Positions 26,072-37,696 of a stretch of DNA of 64,000 nt are shown piece by piece. Source of the stretch: Eubacterium nodatum ATCC 33099 (GTDB lineage: Bacteria; Bacillota; Clostridia; Peptostreptococcales; Anaerovoracaceae); contig AZKM01000003.1 in NCBI GenBank assembly GCA_000510425.1, forward strand, positions 62,001-126,000. Reading direction: 5' to 3'. A model generated the notes under the pieces. It did no database searches. It saw only the letters and a program-made list of their open reading frames with translations, and had not been told where the DNA came from. The stretch's first letter is position 1; each line of letters opens with the position of its first letter. The position numbers and the translations under genes were made by a program.

Positions 26072-27178
26072 ATGAAATTCAGATGTCAACAGCAAAAACT
26101 ATCAAAAGCACTTAATATAGTTTCAAGAGCAGTAACATCAAGAACAACAATTCCTGTTTTGAAAGGAATCCTACTTGAAGTAAATAATGGGAAGTTAACT
26201 ATGTCTGCATCAGATCTTGACATAGCAATAAAAAATACGATAGATGTTGAAGTCGTTGAAAAAGGTTCAGTTGTCATAACTGCAAAACTATTCGGTGACA
26301 TTATAAGAAAACTTCCATCATCAGAAATAGAAATAAAAAGTGACGAAAACAATAATATTGTAATCGATTGCTTAACATCAGAATTTAAAGTTGTCGGAAT
26401 GTCAACAGATGAATTTCCTATTTTTAATACAAAAATTGATGTAACAAACTCAATTACATTCGACAAAAAATCTCTTAAGACTATGATTGAAAAGACGGCA
26501 TTTGCAGCAAGTCTTGATGAAGCAAGAGGAATAATTACAGGTGTTCTCATTGAACTTAACGAAGATGAGATGACGATGGTCGCAATAGACGGATACAGAA
26601 TGGCAATAACAAAAAAAGACTACACCACTGTAAACCCTAAAAAAATAGTAATTTCAGTAAAAACACTAAACGAAATAAGTAAAATTTTAAATGATATTGA
26701 TGAAGAAGAAAATGTAAACCTTTATCTAAATGAAAAGAAAGCAATTTTTGAAATGGGAAATTGCAAAGCTGAATTAAAAATTATGGAAGGTGAGTTTATA
26801 AAGTATAAAGATATTCTTCCGAAAGATAATAAAATAGAGGTTATTATAAACAGATCAATGTTTTTGAACAGTATAGAGAGAGCTTCTCTTTTATCGAAAG
26901 CCGGCAAAAATAACCTTATAAGAATGAATATATCAGAGAATGTGGTAACAATTACATCAAATTCAGAAGAAGGAAATGTAAAAGAAGATATTATAGTAAC
27001 AAAAAAGGGAGAAAATCTCATAATAGGATTTAATGCTCAGTATGTTATTGATGTTTTGAAAAATATTGATGACGATGAAGTTAAAATGCTACTGAACACT
27101 CCTATCACACCTTGTCTTATTGAACCACTGGAAGGAAACGAATATAAATATTTAGTTTTGCCGGTGAGAATCAACTAA
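26072..27178 (+). CDS. dnaN: DNA polymerase III subunit beta (sliding clamp)
   Basis: The 368 residues make the ring-forming processivity clamp with three repeated domains. It begins MKFRCQQQKLSKALNIVSRA with SRTTIPVLKGIL, and ends with the standard YLVLPVRIN tail. An RBS GGAGG lies 6 bp upstream. It follows the unwinding element, and recF starts 1 bp after the stop. Confidence 0.97.
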   Translation: MKFRCQQQKLSKALNIVSRAVTSRTTIPVLKGILLEVNNGKLTMSASDLDIAIKNTIDVEVVEKGSVVITAKLFGDIIRKLPSSEIEIKSDENNNIVIDCLTSEFKVVGMSTDEFPIFNTKIDVTNSITFDKKSLKTMIEKTAFAASLDEARGIITGVLIELNEDEMTMVAIDGYRMAITKKDYTTVNPKKIVISVKTLNEISKILNDIDEEENVNLYLNEKKAIFEMGNCKAELKIMEGEFIKYKDILPKDNKIEVIINRSMFLNSIERASLLSKAGKNNLIRMNISENVVTITSNSEEGNVKEDIIVTKKGENLIIGFNAQYVIDVLKNIDDDEVKMLLNTPITPCLIEPLEGNEYKYLVLPVRIN

Positions 27179-27179
27179 A

Positions 27180-28270
27180 ATGTACATAAAAAGTTTAGAA
27201 TTAAAAAACTACAGAAATTATGAAAATTTCTTTATTGAATTCAGTAAGAATCTGAATCTTATAGTGGGTCAGAATGCTCAGGGAAAAACAAATCTCATTG
27301 AGGCAATTTCTCTTTCTTCAATAGGAAAATCTTTTCGTACTTCAAAAGATAATGAATTATTAAAATTCGGAGAGGAAACTGCAACAATAAAAGTTTCTGC
27401 AGAAAAAAATATAATTGATACAAAAGTTGAAATTTCAATAAATAAGCAGCATAAAAAATCTATAAAAAAAGACGGAAATATAGTAAAAAAACATCAGAAT
27501 TGATAGATAATATAATTATAGTTATTTTTTCTCCTGAAGATCTTAAAATAGTCAAGGATGAACCTGAAAAACGCAGAAGATTTATAGATAGAGAGCTTGC
27601 TCAGATAAAGCCTGCATATTACGATTGTCTTTCAAATTATAAGAAGATATTAGCACATAGAAATGCTCATCTCAAAGAAGATTTCATTGATAGTAGTATC
27701 TTGGAAATTTTGGATGAACAACTTATTTCTTACGGAAGTAAGCTTATGGAAATGAGAAATGATTTCATCAATAAAATAGATAATTTTTCCGGAAAAATTC
27801 ATAAAAATATTACCAATTGTAAAGAAATTTTAAAGATCAAGTATGATCCGAATATAACTTTTGAAGATAATATTCATATACAAAAAAATATTTTCAGAGA
27901 TATTATAAAAAAATCTTTTGAGGTTGATAAAAAGTTAAGAACTACCACTAAAGGTCCCCACAAAGACGATATGCTGTTTTTTATTAACGGTATAAATGTG
28001 AGAAACTTCGGTTCACAGGGACAACAAAGAACCTGCGCTCTTTCCTTAAAACTTGCAGAGCTTGATTTTATTAGAGAAGAAGCTGATGAAGATGGAATAT
28101 TACTTTTAGATGATGTTATGAGTGAACTTGATGAGGAAAGAAGAGATTATCTGATAAAAACTTTGAAAAATAATCAGATTTTTGTAACTACCACAGATTT
28201 GGAAGAGAGTTTGATTAAAAATTACAAAGATGTTAAAATTATAGAAATTGAGAATGGAAAAGTTATATAA
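27180..28270 (+). pseudogene. recF: recF, interrupted by a single-base frameshift at A7
   Basis: RecF is an SMC-like ATPase that loads RecA at gaps. The first frame (27180-27503) gives YIKSLELKNYRNYENF and Walker A GQNAQGKTNLIEAI, then reaches a stop after KKHQN. The second frame resumes at LIDNIIIVIFSPEDLKIVKD and continues through RTCALSLKLAEL and Walker B LLLDDVMSELD to 28270. The break lies in a run of seven A (27485-27491). One more A would read VKKTSELIDN in one frame of about 363 residues. All other motifs are intact, so it is a recent mutation, a slippage-expressed gene or a sequence error. Confidence 0.85.
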
Positions 28271-28294
28271 AAACGAAAATAATAGGTGAGGAAA

Positions 28295-28528
28295 ATGAAT
28301 AAAAAAGATATTAAATTTATATTAGAAATCATATTGGCGGCGATAACAATATATGTACCAACTCTCATGAAAAATTATATATTTCAATATTATGATGATA
28401 TGCTATCTATTGAACCTATAGAAATATGCAGATACTGTATTACAACTTTAGCAATTATATGTTTCATATATCATATAGTTTATAGGATATCTAAAATTAT
28501 TATTAACGATAATAATGAAAATAAATAA
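28295..28528 (+). CDS. Small two-helix membrane protein between recF and gyrB
   Basis: 77 residues from ATG 28295, preceded by GGTGAGG. Hydrophobic segments lie at about 6-25 and 49-66, with a charged C-terminal tail IINDNNENK. I do not recognise a family. The position between recF and gyrB is where some Firmicutes carry short genes such as remB; this one does not resemble that. Cotranscription with recF is likely (24 bp from its stop). Confidence 0.55.
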   Translation: MNKKDIKFILEIILAAITIYVPTLMKNYIFQYYDDMLSIEPIEICRYCITTLAIICFIYHIVYRISKIIINDNNENK

Positions 28529-28648
28529 ATTTAATAATTGTATAGGGCTGGTATATAAAATTAAAATATCGTTTTTTACCGTTTAATTTGCGTTTTAAAG
28601 GTGTTTTTAATATTAGCTGATAAAACAAGTCAAAAACAGATTTATTTC

Positions 28649-30641
<1,993 letters not shown>

Positions 30642-30699
30642 TTAAATTTTATTTTAGTCAGTCAAGAATTATATATTTGAAATAATACGGGAGGAAGTA

Positions 30700-33174
30700 T
30701 TGGATACTTTATTAGAAGATCAGAATATTATACAACATGAAATTCACGATGAGATGAAAGAATCTTATATCGACTACGCCATGAGTGTTATAGTCGGAAG
30801 AGCTCTTCCGGATGTCAGGGATGGTATGAAGCCGGTACACAGAAGAATTTTATATGGAATGTCACAGCTTGGTGTCACTCCGGATAAACCATATAAGAAA
30901 TCTGCCAGAATTGTGGGAGAAGTAATGGGTAAATATCACCCTCACGGTGATAGCTCAATTTATGATGCTATGGTTAGAATGGCTCAAGATTTCTCTATGA
31001 GATATCCTCTGGTTGACGGACACGGAAACTTCGGTTCAATAGATGGAGATGGAGCTGCTGCTCAGCGTTATACTGAAGCAAAAATGTCATATTTTTCACT
31101 TCAGATGCTGAGAGATATTGAAAAAAATACTGTTGATTTTGCACCTAACTTTGATGGTGAAGAAAAGGAACCTGTAGTTCTGCCTTCCCGTTATCCGAAT
31201 TTACTTGTCAATGGTTCTAATGGTATAGCTGTCGGTATGGCTACTTCAATTCCACCTCATAATTTAACTGAAGTAATTGATGCTACGGTTAAGATTATAG
31301 ACGACCCGGAGGCTACAGTTGAAGATTTAATAAAGATTGTGCAAGGACCTGATTTTCCAACGGGAGCACAGATTTTAGGAAAAAGTGGAATAAGAGATGC
31401 CTACAGAACTGGAACCGGAAAAATCAAGGTTCGTGCCGTTTGTGAGATCGAGGAAACAAAAAAAGGGAGATTACAGATTATAGTTTCTGAAATTCCTTAT
31501 GCCGTAAATAAAGCAAGGCTTATTGAAAAAATTGCTGATTTAATAAAGGATAAGAGAATTGACGGAATCTCAGATATCAGAGATGAATCCAACAGAGAAG
31601 GTATGAGAATCGTAATTGAGCTGAAGCGAGATGCAAATCCTCAAATTACTTTGAATCAGTTGTACAAACATACTCAGATGCAGGATAATTTCAGCTGTAT
31701 TATGATTGCACTTGTGGATGGTCAGCCAAAACTTTTAAATCTTTATGATATGCTTTCTGAATATATAAAGTTTCAGAAGGAAGTTGTTACAAGAAGAACT
31801 CAGTTTGATTTAGAAAAGGCCGAGGCAAGAGCACATATATTAGAAGGACTTAGAATTGCCCTTGATAATATTGATGAAATTATTAAGATAATCAGAAATT
31901 CATATAATGATGCTAAAGAGAAGTTAATGGAACGCTTTGGTCTTTCTGCAATTCAGGCTCAGGCTATCTTGGATATGCGTCTTGCCAGACTACAGGGTTT
32001 GGAAAGAGAAAAGCTTGATAAGGAGTACAGCGAGCTAATGGATAGAATAGCATACTACAGAGCTATTTTATCTGATGAAGCAATGCTTATGGGAGTTATC
32101 AAAGCAGAACTTCTTGAAGTTAGAGATAAATGGGGAGATGAAAGAAGAACTAAACTCTCACCTGATGCTTCCGACTTTGAAGATGAAGACCTTATTGAAG
32201 AAGAAAATGTTGCTGTAACATTGACCCATCTCGGATACATTAAGAGGGTTCCGGCTGATACCTATAAGGCTCAGAGAAGAGGCGGAAAGGGTATAATGGG
32301 AATCACCACAAGGGATAACGATTTTGTTAAGGATTTAATCATGACATCAACCCATGATTATTTAATGTTCTTTACAAATACAGGTAAAGCTCACAAACTT
32401 AAAGCCTTTGAAATTCCGGAAGCTTCGAGAACTGCAAGGGGAACTCCTGCTGTGAATTTCTTGAGTTTGATGCAAAGAGAAAGAATTACGGCACTGATTC
32501 CGGTTAAAGAGTTTGCCGAAGATAAATATTTAATTGCTGTAACTAAACAGGGTACAATTAAGAAAACATCTTTGTCAGAATACAATACTAACAGAACCAG
32601 TGGAATTATTGCAATTAAGCTTAAGGATGATGACAGACTTATTGATGTTAAACAGACTACAGGCTCAAACAGTGTAATCATAGTGACTAAGAAAGGTAAA
32701 TGTATATGTTTTTCTGAAGAGGATGTACGGGCAATGGGCAGAATTGCCGGCGGTGTTCGTGCCATTAAACTTGATAAAGATGATGAAGTTGTTTCCATGT
32801 CCCTCGTGGATCCTGAACAGGAGCTTTTGGTGGTTACAGAAAACGGCTATGGTAAGCGAACACCTGTTAAGGAATACAAGATCCAGGTTAGAGGAGGAAA
32901 GGGACTTCTTACATACGACAAGAGTAAGTTTAAAAAGACCGGAGCATTGATTGGAGCAATGGTTGTAGATAAAGATGATGAGGTTCTTCTGATAAACTCT
33001 GAGGGAATAATAATAAGAATTCGTGCAAATGAAATTTCCGAACTCGGACGTGCAACACAGGGCGTTAAGATTATGAAAGTACAGGACGAGACAAAGATAG
33101 TTGCAATGGCAAAGGTCATTAAAGGTGAAGATGAGACTTCGGAAGATAAGTCTGAAGAACAGATTCAGCTTTAG
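30700..33174 (+). CDS. gyrA: DNA gyrase subunit A
   Basis: 824 residues from a TTG start with GGGAGGAAG 7 bp upstream. The N-terminal region ([20 protein letters not shown]) is followed by the catalytic tyrosine in [11 protein letters not shown]. The quinolone-determining region reads [14 protein letters not shown]; it has Ser where wild-type gyrases have Ser and Asp/Glu four residues later is Asp, so no resistance change is obvious. The C-terminal beta-pinwheel has the GyrA box QRRGGKG. Confidence 0.97.
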   Translation: MDTLLEDQNIIQHEIHDEMKESYIDYAMSVIVGRALPDVRDGMKPVHRRILYGMSQLGVTPDKPYKKSARIVGEVMGKYHPHGDSSIYDAMVRMAQDFSMRYPLVDGHGNFGSIDGDGAAAQRYTEAKMSYFSLQMLRDIEKNTVDFAPNFDGEEKEPVVLPSRYPNLLVNGSNGIAVGMATSIPPHNLTEVIDATVKIIDDPEATVEDLIKIVQGPDFPTGAQILGKSGIRDAYRTGTGKIKVRAVCEIEETKKGRLQIIVSEIPYAVNKARLIEKIADLIKDKRIDGISDIRDESNREGMRIVIELKRDANPQITLNQLYKHTQMQDNFSCIMIALVDGQPKLLNLYDMLSEYIKFQKEVVTRRTQFDLEKAEARAHILEGLRIALDNIDEIIKIIRNSYNDAKEKLMERFGLSAIQAQAILDMRLARLQGLEREKLDKEYSELMDRIAYYRAILSDEAMLMGVIKAELLEVRDKWGDERRTKLSPDASDFEDEDLIEEENVAVTLTHLGYIKRVPADTYKAQRRGGKGIMGITTRDNDFVKDLIMTSTHDYLMFFTNTGKAHKLKAFEIPEASRTARGTPAVNFLSLMQRERITALIPVKEFAEDKYLIAVTKQGTIKKTSLSEYNTNRTSGIIAIKLKDDDRLIDVKQTTGSNSVIIVTKKGKCICFSEEDVRAMGRIAGGVRAIKLDKDDEVVSMSLVDPEQELLVVTENGYGKRTPVKEYKIQVRGGKGLLTYDKSKFKKTGALIGAMVVDKDDEVLLINSEGIIIRIRANEISELGRATQGVKIMKVQDETKIVAMAKVIKGEDETSEDKSEEQIQL

Positions 33175-33179
33175 AGTGG

Positions 33180-33204
33180 CTTTAAAATAACAAAATCAGG
33201 GTAT
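33180..33204 (+). promoter_or_regulatory. SigB-type promoter for the rsbW-like/sigma operon
   Basis: CTTTAA (33180-33185), 13-bp spacer, GGGTAT (33199-33204). The SigB/SigF-class consensus is GTTTAA-N12/15-GGGTAT, so only the first base differs. It lies right after the gyrA stop and 59 bp before the rsbW-like start, suggesting autoregulation by the sigma factor encoded two genes downstream. Confidence 0.65.
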
Positions 33205-33262
33205 ATAGTCACCGTGTAGATATTGTATTTATACAGAAAACTATTGAAAAGAGGAGTTAAGA

Positions 33263-33661
33263 ATGGATAAAATTAATTTTATTATCCCCGGAAAGCCTGA
33301 ATATCTGACGATGGTTAGACTTGCAATAGGTTCTATTGCATCAAATGCCGGATTCAATTTAGAGGAAATTGAAGACATTAAGACTGCGGTTTGCGAGGCA
33401 TGTAAACATGTATCCTGCCACGGTTTTAATGGATTTTCTGAGAAATATGAAGTAGAATGTAATGTATCAGAGGGTCTAATCGAAATTATCGTTCAAGATG
33501 ATTGTGAATGTCATTCTCTAGAAAAGACACATAAACCTTGTAAAGTTTGTCCAAGTGAGGGTGACCTGGGAATTTATGTCGTAGAGACATTGATGAATGA
33601 AGTAAAGTTTGGTAGAGATGAAAACGATCATAAGTTCGTTAAGATGGTGAAAAAGGCATGA
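33263..33661 (+). CDS. Cysteine-rich RsbW/SpoIIAB-like anti-sigma factor with degenerate kinase motifs
   Basis: The 132 residues align in plan with RsbW: LTMVRLAIGSIASNAGF, EDIKTAVCEACKH and a C-terminal GDLGIYVVETLM. The ATP-binding motifs are altered. The N-box Asn (E-x-x-x-N) is His49, and the DxGxG box is replaced by DDCEC (residues 79-83). There are eight cysteines (44, 47, 52, 66, 81, 83, 93, 96), including CECH and CKVC, enough for a metal site or disulfides. It overlaps the sigma gene by 4 bp and no RsbV-type anti-anti-sigma is present. I infer a kinase-dead anti-sigma factor sensing redox state or metal; the role is unproven. Confidence 0.8.
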   Translation: MDKINFIIPGKPEYLTMVRLAIGSIASNAGFNLEEIEDIKTAVCEACKHVSCHGFNGFSEKYEVECNVSEGLIEIIVQDDCECHSLEKTHKPCKVCPSEGDLGIYVVETLMNEVKFGRDENDHKFVKMVKKA

Positions 33662-34395
33662 CAAACCGGGAAAAATTTACCGAGTACAAGAAAAATCCTA
33701 CAATTGAATTAAGGAATGAGATAGTAGAGGAACATCTTTACATGGTAGATATCCTAATTAGAAAATATCTGAATAAAGGTGTTGAATATGATGACCTCTA
33801 TCAAGTAGGAGCTTTGGCACTCGTTCAAGCTGTTGAGAGATTTGATCCTGAAAGAGGCTTTGAATTCAGCTCTTTTGCTACACCTACAATTTTAGGCGAA
33901 ATTAAAAAATACTTTAGAGATAAACAGTGGAGCCTGAAAGTTCCAAGACGCCTAAAGGAAATTTCTTCTAAAATTCAGGATGTTAAGGATAAACTTTATT
34001 CCGAATACAGAAGATCTCCTACTGTTTCGGAAATGGCTGAAGCTACCGGATTTACCGAAGAACAGATTATTGAAGCTATAGACAGTTCTCAGGCCTACGG
34101 AACCTATTCTTTAGATAAGACTTTTGATGATGCCGGTGAAGACGGAGAAAATGCGTTTCTGGAGAGATATACAGGTTTTGATGAAAAGGGCTTTGAGAGA
34201 ATTGAAACATCCGAGATTATCGACAGTGTTTTAGATACTTTCAATGAGCAGAATAAGTATATTTTTAGAGAAAGATTTATTTATAATCGCTCTCAAGCTG
34301 ATATAGCAAAAACTTTGGGAGTTTCTCAAATGACAATTTCTCGTGCAGAGAGAAATATAATCAAGCAATTTCGAGCGGAACTCCACAGACAGTAA
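33658..34395 (+). CDS. SigB/SigF/SigG-type RNA polymerase sigma factor
   Basis: 245 residues with sigma-70 regions 2, 3 and 4. Region 2 has YDDLYQVGALALVQAVERFD and SSFATPTILGEIKKYFRD. Region 3 begins with VPRRLKEISSKIQ. Region 4 has the helix-turn-helix RSQADIAKTLGVSQMTISRAE. The GEIKKYFRDKxWxxxVPRRL run is typical of SigB-class stress or sporulation sigmas. The ATGA overlap with the anti-sigma gene is standard for such pairs. SigB versus SigF cannot be decided here: no spoIIAA is adjacent. Confidence 0.88.
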   Translation: MTNREKFTEYKKNPTIELRNEIVEEHLYMVDILIRKYLNKGVEYDDLYQVGALALVQAVERFDPERGFEFSSFATPTILGEIKKYFRDKQWSLKVPRRLKEISSKIQDVKDKLYSEYRRSPTVSEMAEATGFTEEQIIEAIDSSQAYGTYSLDKTFDDAGEDGENAFLERYTGFDEKGFERIETSEIIDSVLDTFNEQNKYIFRERFIYNRSQADIAKTLGVSQMTISRAERNIIKQFRAELHRQ

Positions 34396-34435
34396 ATTTT
34401 GATTACATAGAAAATTACGAAAGGAGAAATAAAGT

Positions 34436-34675
34436 ATGAAATTAGAATTATATATGTTTGACACATGTCCGTTTTGTCGCAGAGTAATCGGTGAAATAAA
34501 TAAAAGTGGTAGAAATGATATTACATTCTACAATATTTTGAACGATGATGATGCGAGAAAGCGTTTAATTAAGGTTGGCGGAAAGAGGCAAGTTCCATGC
34601 TTGTTTATAGATGGAAAACCTATGTATGAGAGCGGCGATATTATTAAGTGGCTTAACGAAAATCCACAGAAGTAA
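34436..34675 (+). CDS. Glutaredoxin-like protein
   Basis: 79 residues in a glutaredoxin/thioredoxin fold with the CPFC active site (Cys11, Cys14), the cis-proline motif VPCLFIDG and a glutathione-site-like ESGDIIKWL. The CPFC dithiol and the GST-N-like ending suggest a thiol-disulfide oxidoreductase of the YruB/Grx type. It starts 40 bp after the sigma gene with RBS AAAGGAG, so it is probably in the same operon and could act on the cysteine-rich anti-sigma factor. Confidence 0.85.
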   Translation: MKLELYMFDTCPFCRRVIGEINKSGRNDITFYNILNDDDARKRLIKVGGKRQVPCLFIDGKPMYESGDIIKWLNENPQK

Positions 34676-34737
34676 TTCTTTCAGAATTTTAAGAGTGTGA
34701 TTACCTTAGAGATATTGCTTCAATTGAAGGTGCTGTT

Positions 34738-35256
34738 GTGATAAATGATAAGAAAAGTAATATAGTAAAAATTTCTGTTTTAAGTGTTTTGAGCACAGTG
34801 TTACTGCCACAATTTTCCTATGGGACATCCTGGGTATGGGTATCCGATTTAACTCCGTACAAAATATTTCCGATTATAGCAATTATAACGGTTTTGATAG
34901 AAATGGAAATATTGATAAATTTTACGGAAGCGAAGCATAACAGGAAAAAAACATTTTTATCAGTATTGGCAGGTAATATGCTATCATTTATAATTGCGTA
35001 CTTGCCTATCTGCGGTTATGTTGATACTGCTGATTCTGTATTGGATGCTGTAGGACAGGTTTCGGCAACTGCTATCAATGTTGCTCTTCTTGTGGGTGCG
35101 GTATTATTTAAGATTCCCGTGGTCTATATATCTATGAAAAATTCAGAAGGTAATAATAAAAAATTACTGCTTACGCTGGCAGTGTCCGTTGCAATTACCC
35201 TTTTATTAACTTTCGTTGCCGAGTGGTATTTTTGTAAAGGAATGTGGGCGGCATAG
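34738..35256 (+). CDS. Hypothetical membrane protein
   Basis: 172 residues from a GTG start. Four or five hydrophobic segments lie at about 10-27, 40-60, 71-90, 108-132 and 145-165. I see no conserved motif I can name. It lies 62 bp after the glutaredoxin gene with no terminator between, so it may belong to the stress operon. Confidence 0.6.
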   Translation: MINDKKSNIVKISVLSVLSTVLLPQFSYGTSWVWVSDLTPYKIFPIIAIITVLIEMEILINFTEAKHNRKKTFLSVLAGNMLSFIIAYLPICGYVDTADSVLDAVGQVSATAINVALLVGAVLFKIPVVYISMKNSEGNNKKLLLTLAVSVAITLLLTFVAEWYFCKGMWAA

Positions 35257-35457
35257 ACAGGTATGGACAAAGGAGAAATAATCTCCCCAAGTTGTAGGGC
35301 AAAAGCCCTGAGAAAATTATGATAGCGTATATAAGTTTTGTTGATGCTAACAGGTTTATTTTTTGGGGAGTCTTTGAGGCTTCTAACCGGTTTTTTTAAA
35401 ACATACATCGAATATTTTAGAAAACATGAATTAAACTAAAATTTATCACACAATACA
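35257..35457. other. Intergenic region with small hairpins
   Basis: About 200 bp between convergent genes. It holds two short stem-loops, GGAGAAATAATCTCC (35271-35285) and AGGGCAAAAGCCCT (35297-35310), and a T run near 35391. No coding frame or classical riboswitch is recognisable. Termination of one or both flanking genes probably occurs here. Confidence 0.35.
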
Positions 35458-36006
35458 TTATCTGAGTTCATCAATTCCTTTATTTGCAAGTTCATCGGCT
35501 TTGTTGTTCATTTCCGTTATATATTTAAAATCATCGAAGGTGAATTTCGCACCGTTCCACTCCACAAATTTTGCATATAATTTATTAAAATCAGTAGATG
35601 GACTGTCTAGGTTGACATGCCCCTTCACTCTGAAAAAATCAACTTTTTTATGTTTTCTAACCAGTGAAAGAAGCTCTTCCCAAAGCTCTCTGTTTTCCAC
35701 AGGCTTTTTTTGAGAATTTTTCCAGTTATTCTTTTCCCAGCCCACATACCATTTTTCTCTAAAGCAATTTGCAACATAGGAACTGTCTGTAAAAATTTCA
35801 ATTTCAAGTCTGTCACGGGTCAGGGCTTTTAGTGCGGAAATAACGGCAGTGAGTTCCATTCTGTTGTTAGTTGTATTTGCTTGCTTACCGTACAGTTCTT
35901 TTTTGTGTTCGCCAAATTCCAAGACGGCACCCCAGCCACCTAAATTATTATCATTTTGATTTCCGGCACAACCGCCGTCCGTATATAGTTTAAGTATGTT
36001 TTTCAT
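35458..36006 (-). CDS. rnhA: Ribonuclease HI
   Basis: RNase HI cleaves RNA in RNA-DNA hybrids. From ATG 36006 (MKNILKLYTDGGCAGN) there are 182 residues. The catalytic carboxylates are visible: Asp in YTDGG, Glu in RMELTA, Asp in FTDSSYV and Asp in NKADELA. The protein is longer than the 155-aa E. coli enzyme because of an insertion before the last motif (DSPSTDFNKLYAKFVEWNG). A TTG at 36066 would add 20 residues unlike the family, so the ATG is preferred. Confidence 0.92.
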   Translation of the reverse strand: MKNILKLYTDGGCAGNQNDNNLGGWGAVLEFGEHKKELYGKQANTTNNRMELTAVISALKALTRDRLEIEIFTDSSYVANCFREKWYVGWEKNNWKNSQKKPVENRELWEELLSLVRKHKKVDFFRVKGHVNLDSPSTDFNKLYAKFVEWNGAKFTFDDFKYITEMNNKADELANKGIDELR

Positions 36007-36012
36007 GGGTAT
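35988..36012 (+). promoter_or_regulatory. SigB-type promoter-like sequence facing walJ
   Basis: Plus strand GTTTAA (35988-35993), 13-bp spacer, GGGTAT (36007-36012): exact SigB-class hexamers. It overlaps the rnhA start codon region in antisense and points toward walJ, 250 bp away. Confidence 0.4.
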
Positions 36013-36070
36013 TTTTCCTTTGTGTGTTGCTATAAAAATTATATCACAAGCAAGATTCAATCTCAATTTT

Positions 36071-36099
36071 TTGTCATAGCAGGTAATAAATGATATAAT
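36071..36099 (+). promoter_or_regulatory. Sigma-A promoter for walJ-rlmH
   Basis: TTGTCA (36071-36076), 17-bp spacer, TATAAT (36094-36099). The leader to the walJ ATG is about 160 bp; nothing else is recognised in it. Confidence 0.65.
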
Positions 36100-36264
36100 T
36101 AGTGCCGGCTATTAAGTCAGGCAATGATTTAATCAGTAATGACAATTTTTTGTCGACAACACTTATCACACAAAATCCAATTATAAAATGTACCGGCAGA
36201 CATTACTTGATGTTGGTAGGAAGTAGGCATGTATAGAGCATTATTTTAAGGTGACTGATAGATT

Positions 36265-37065
36265 ATGAGTTTATATTTTTCCTCATTTGCCAGCGGAAGC
36301 TCCGGCAATTGTTATATGATAAAAAGCGAAAGCACGATAATTCTTGTAGATGTTGGAATTGCAGGAAAACACATTCTTTCAGGTTTAAGCAGACATGGCT
36401 TTAAGGCAAAGGATATTGATGGAATTCTTGTTACTCACGAGCATGTGGACCATGTAAGAAGCATTAGAATGCTTGGAAAGAAATCCGAAAATGCAAATAT
36501 ATATAGTTCAGGAGGAACCTTTGAACAAATTGCGGATAGAATATCTGAAGAAAGAACAGTAATAGTTTCTGCCGATGAAAACTTTACAATTGGAGATATG
36601 GAAATCCTTCCTTTCGACCTGTCTCACGATGCGGCAGAACCTTTGGGTTATTCTGTAAAATGTGACGGCAGGCAGATTACCATAATTACTGATACCGGTT
36701 GTGTCAGTGATGAAATGCTTGAGAAAATGGTGGAATCGGATCTTTTAGTTCTTGAGGCAAACCATGAAGTTAATATTTTGAGAATGGGTTCATATCCTTT
36801 CTCCTTGAAACAGAGAATCCTCGGAAATGAGGGACATCTTTCCAATGAAACGGCAGCAAATGCACTCTGTCATGTTTTAAAGGAACTTAAAGGCAGAAAA
36901 GTTCCAAAAGTTATGCTTGCACACCTGTCCAGAGAAAACAATACTCCTCAACATGCTTTCTTAACTATAAACAATATGTTATTTGAAGAGGATTTTATGG
37001 AGGGCAAGGACTATGAAATGTCAGTGATTCCAAGAAATGAAGTCAGCGATTTGATAGAGATTTAA
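36265..37065 (+). CDS. walJ: MBL-fold metallohydrolase WalJ/YycJ
   Basis: 266 residues of the metallo-beta-lactamase fold, with metal-binding THEHVDH (about residues 56-62), FDLSHDAAEPLGY, TDTGCVS and LAHLSRENNTP. FASGSSGNCY at the N-terminus is diagnostic of the YycJ/WalJ family, which coordinates cell division with DNA replication and probably acts on nucleic acid. In Firmicutes it often follows the walRK operon, but here walRK is absent and rlmH follows, as is common. Confidence 0.92.
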   Translation: MSLYFSSFASGSSGNCYMIKSESTIILVDVGIAGKHILSGLSRHGFKAKDIDGILVTHEHVDHVRSIRMLGKKSENANIYSSGGTFEQIADRISEERTVIVSADENFTIGDMEILPFDLSHDAAEPLGYSVKCDGRQITIITDTGCVSDEMLEKMVESDLLVLEANHEVNILRMGSYPFSLKQRILGNEGHLSNETAANALCHVLKELKGRKVPKVMLAHLSRENNTPQHAFLTINNMLFEEDFMEGKDYEMSVIPRNEVSDLIEI

Positions 37066-37136
37066 AAAGTAACGGAAGATAGGCAAGTTATATTTGTTTG
37101 TTCGATTAAATTTTGTAGGGGAAGATAACAGATACT

Positions 37137-37616
37137 ATGAATATATCCATAATCTGTATAGGAAAGTTAAAAGAAAAATATTGGAAAGATGCTCTTTCTG
37201 AATATCGTAAGAGATTGAAAAATTACTGTAATTTGAATATCGTAGAACTGAGGGAAACCAGGCTGCCTGCAAATTCCGGCGAAGCGGATGAAACTTTTGT
37301 AAAATTTTCTGAGGGACAAGAAATACTTTCGCACATAGATAAGAGTATGCAGGTAATAACCCTTGAGGTTAAAGGGAAAAAATTAAGCTCCGAGGCTTTT
37401 GCAAAGAAAATTGATGATTTTGCAATAGCAGGTAAGAGTGATGTTGCCTTTGTTATAGGAGGAAGTCTTGGGCTTTCAGAAGAGGTCAGTGCTAGAGCAA
37501 ATTTTAAGCTGTCTTTTTCGGATATGACTTTTCCCCATCAGATGATGAGGGTAGTTTTGGTTGAACAGATTTACCGCTCATTTAAGATAAACAGGAATGA
37601 GCCTTATCATAAATGA
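37137..37616 (+). CDS. rlmH: 23S rRNA (pseudouridine(1915)-N3)-methyltransferase
   Basis: 159 residues of the SPOUT family with the start MNISIICIGKLKEKYW, the SAM-binding loop FVIGGSLGLSEEV and the C-terminal knot segment QMMRVVLVEQIYRSFKINRNEPYHK. It methylates pseudouridine 1915 in helix 69. It closes the conserved gene block; decayed accessory DNA begins directly after it. Confidence 0.96.
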   Translation: MNISIICIGKLKEKYWKDALSEYRKRLKNYCNLNIVELRETRLPANSGEADETFVKFSEGQEILSHIDKSMQVITLEVKGKKLSSEAFAKKIDDFAIAGKSDVAFVIGGSLGLSEEVSARANFKLSFSDMTFPHQMMRVVLVEQIYRSFKINRNEPYHK

Positions 37617-37696
37617 AGTTTCCTTGCCGTGTAAATATTGTGTTAAAAATATTTTTAGTAGTTAATAATTTATCTAATAGGAAATATGTCGATAAC

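Noticed and set aside
35257..35340. Riboswitch between the membrane protein gene and rnhA
   Set aside because: Two small hairpins are present, but they match no riboswitch consensus I know and lie between convergent genes.
36007..36066. 20-residue N-terminal extension of rnhA from TTG 36066
   Set aside because: The residues do not match RNase HI and the internal ATG gives the normal start; the region also carries promoter-like elements on the other strand.
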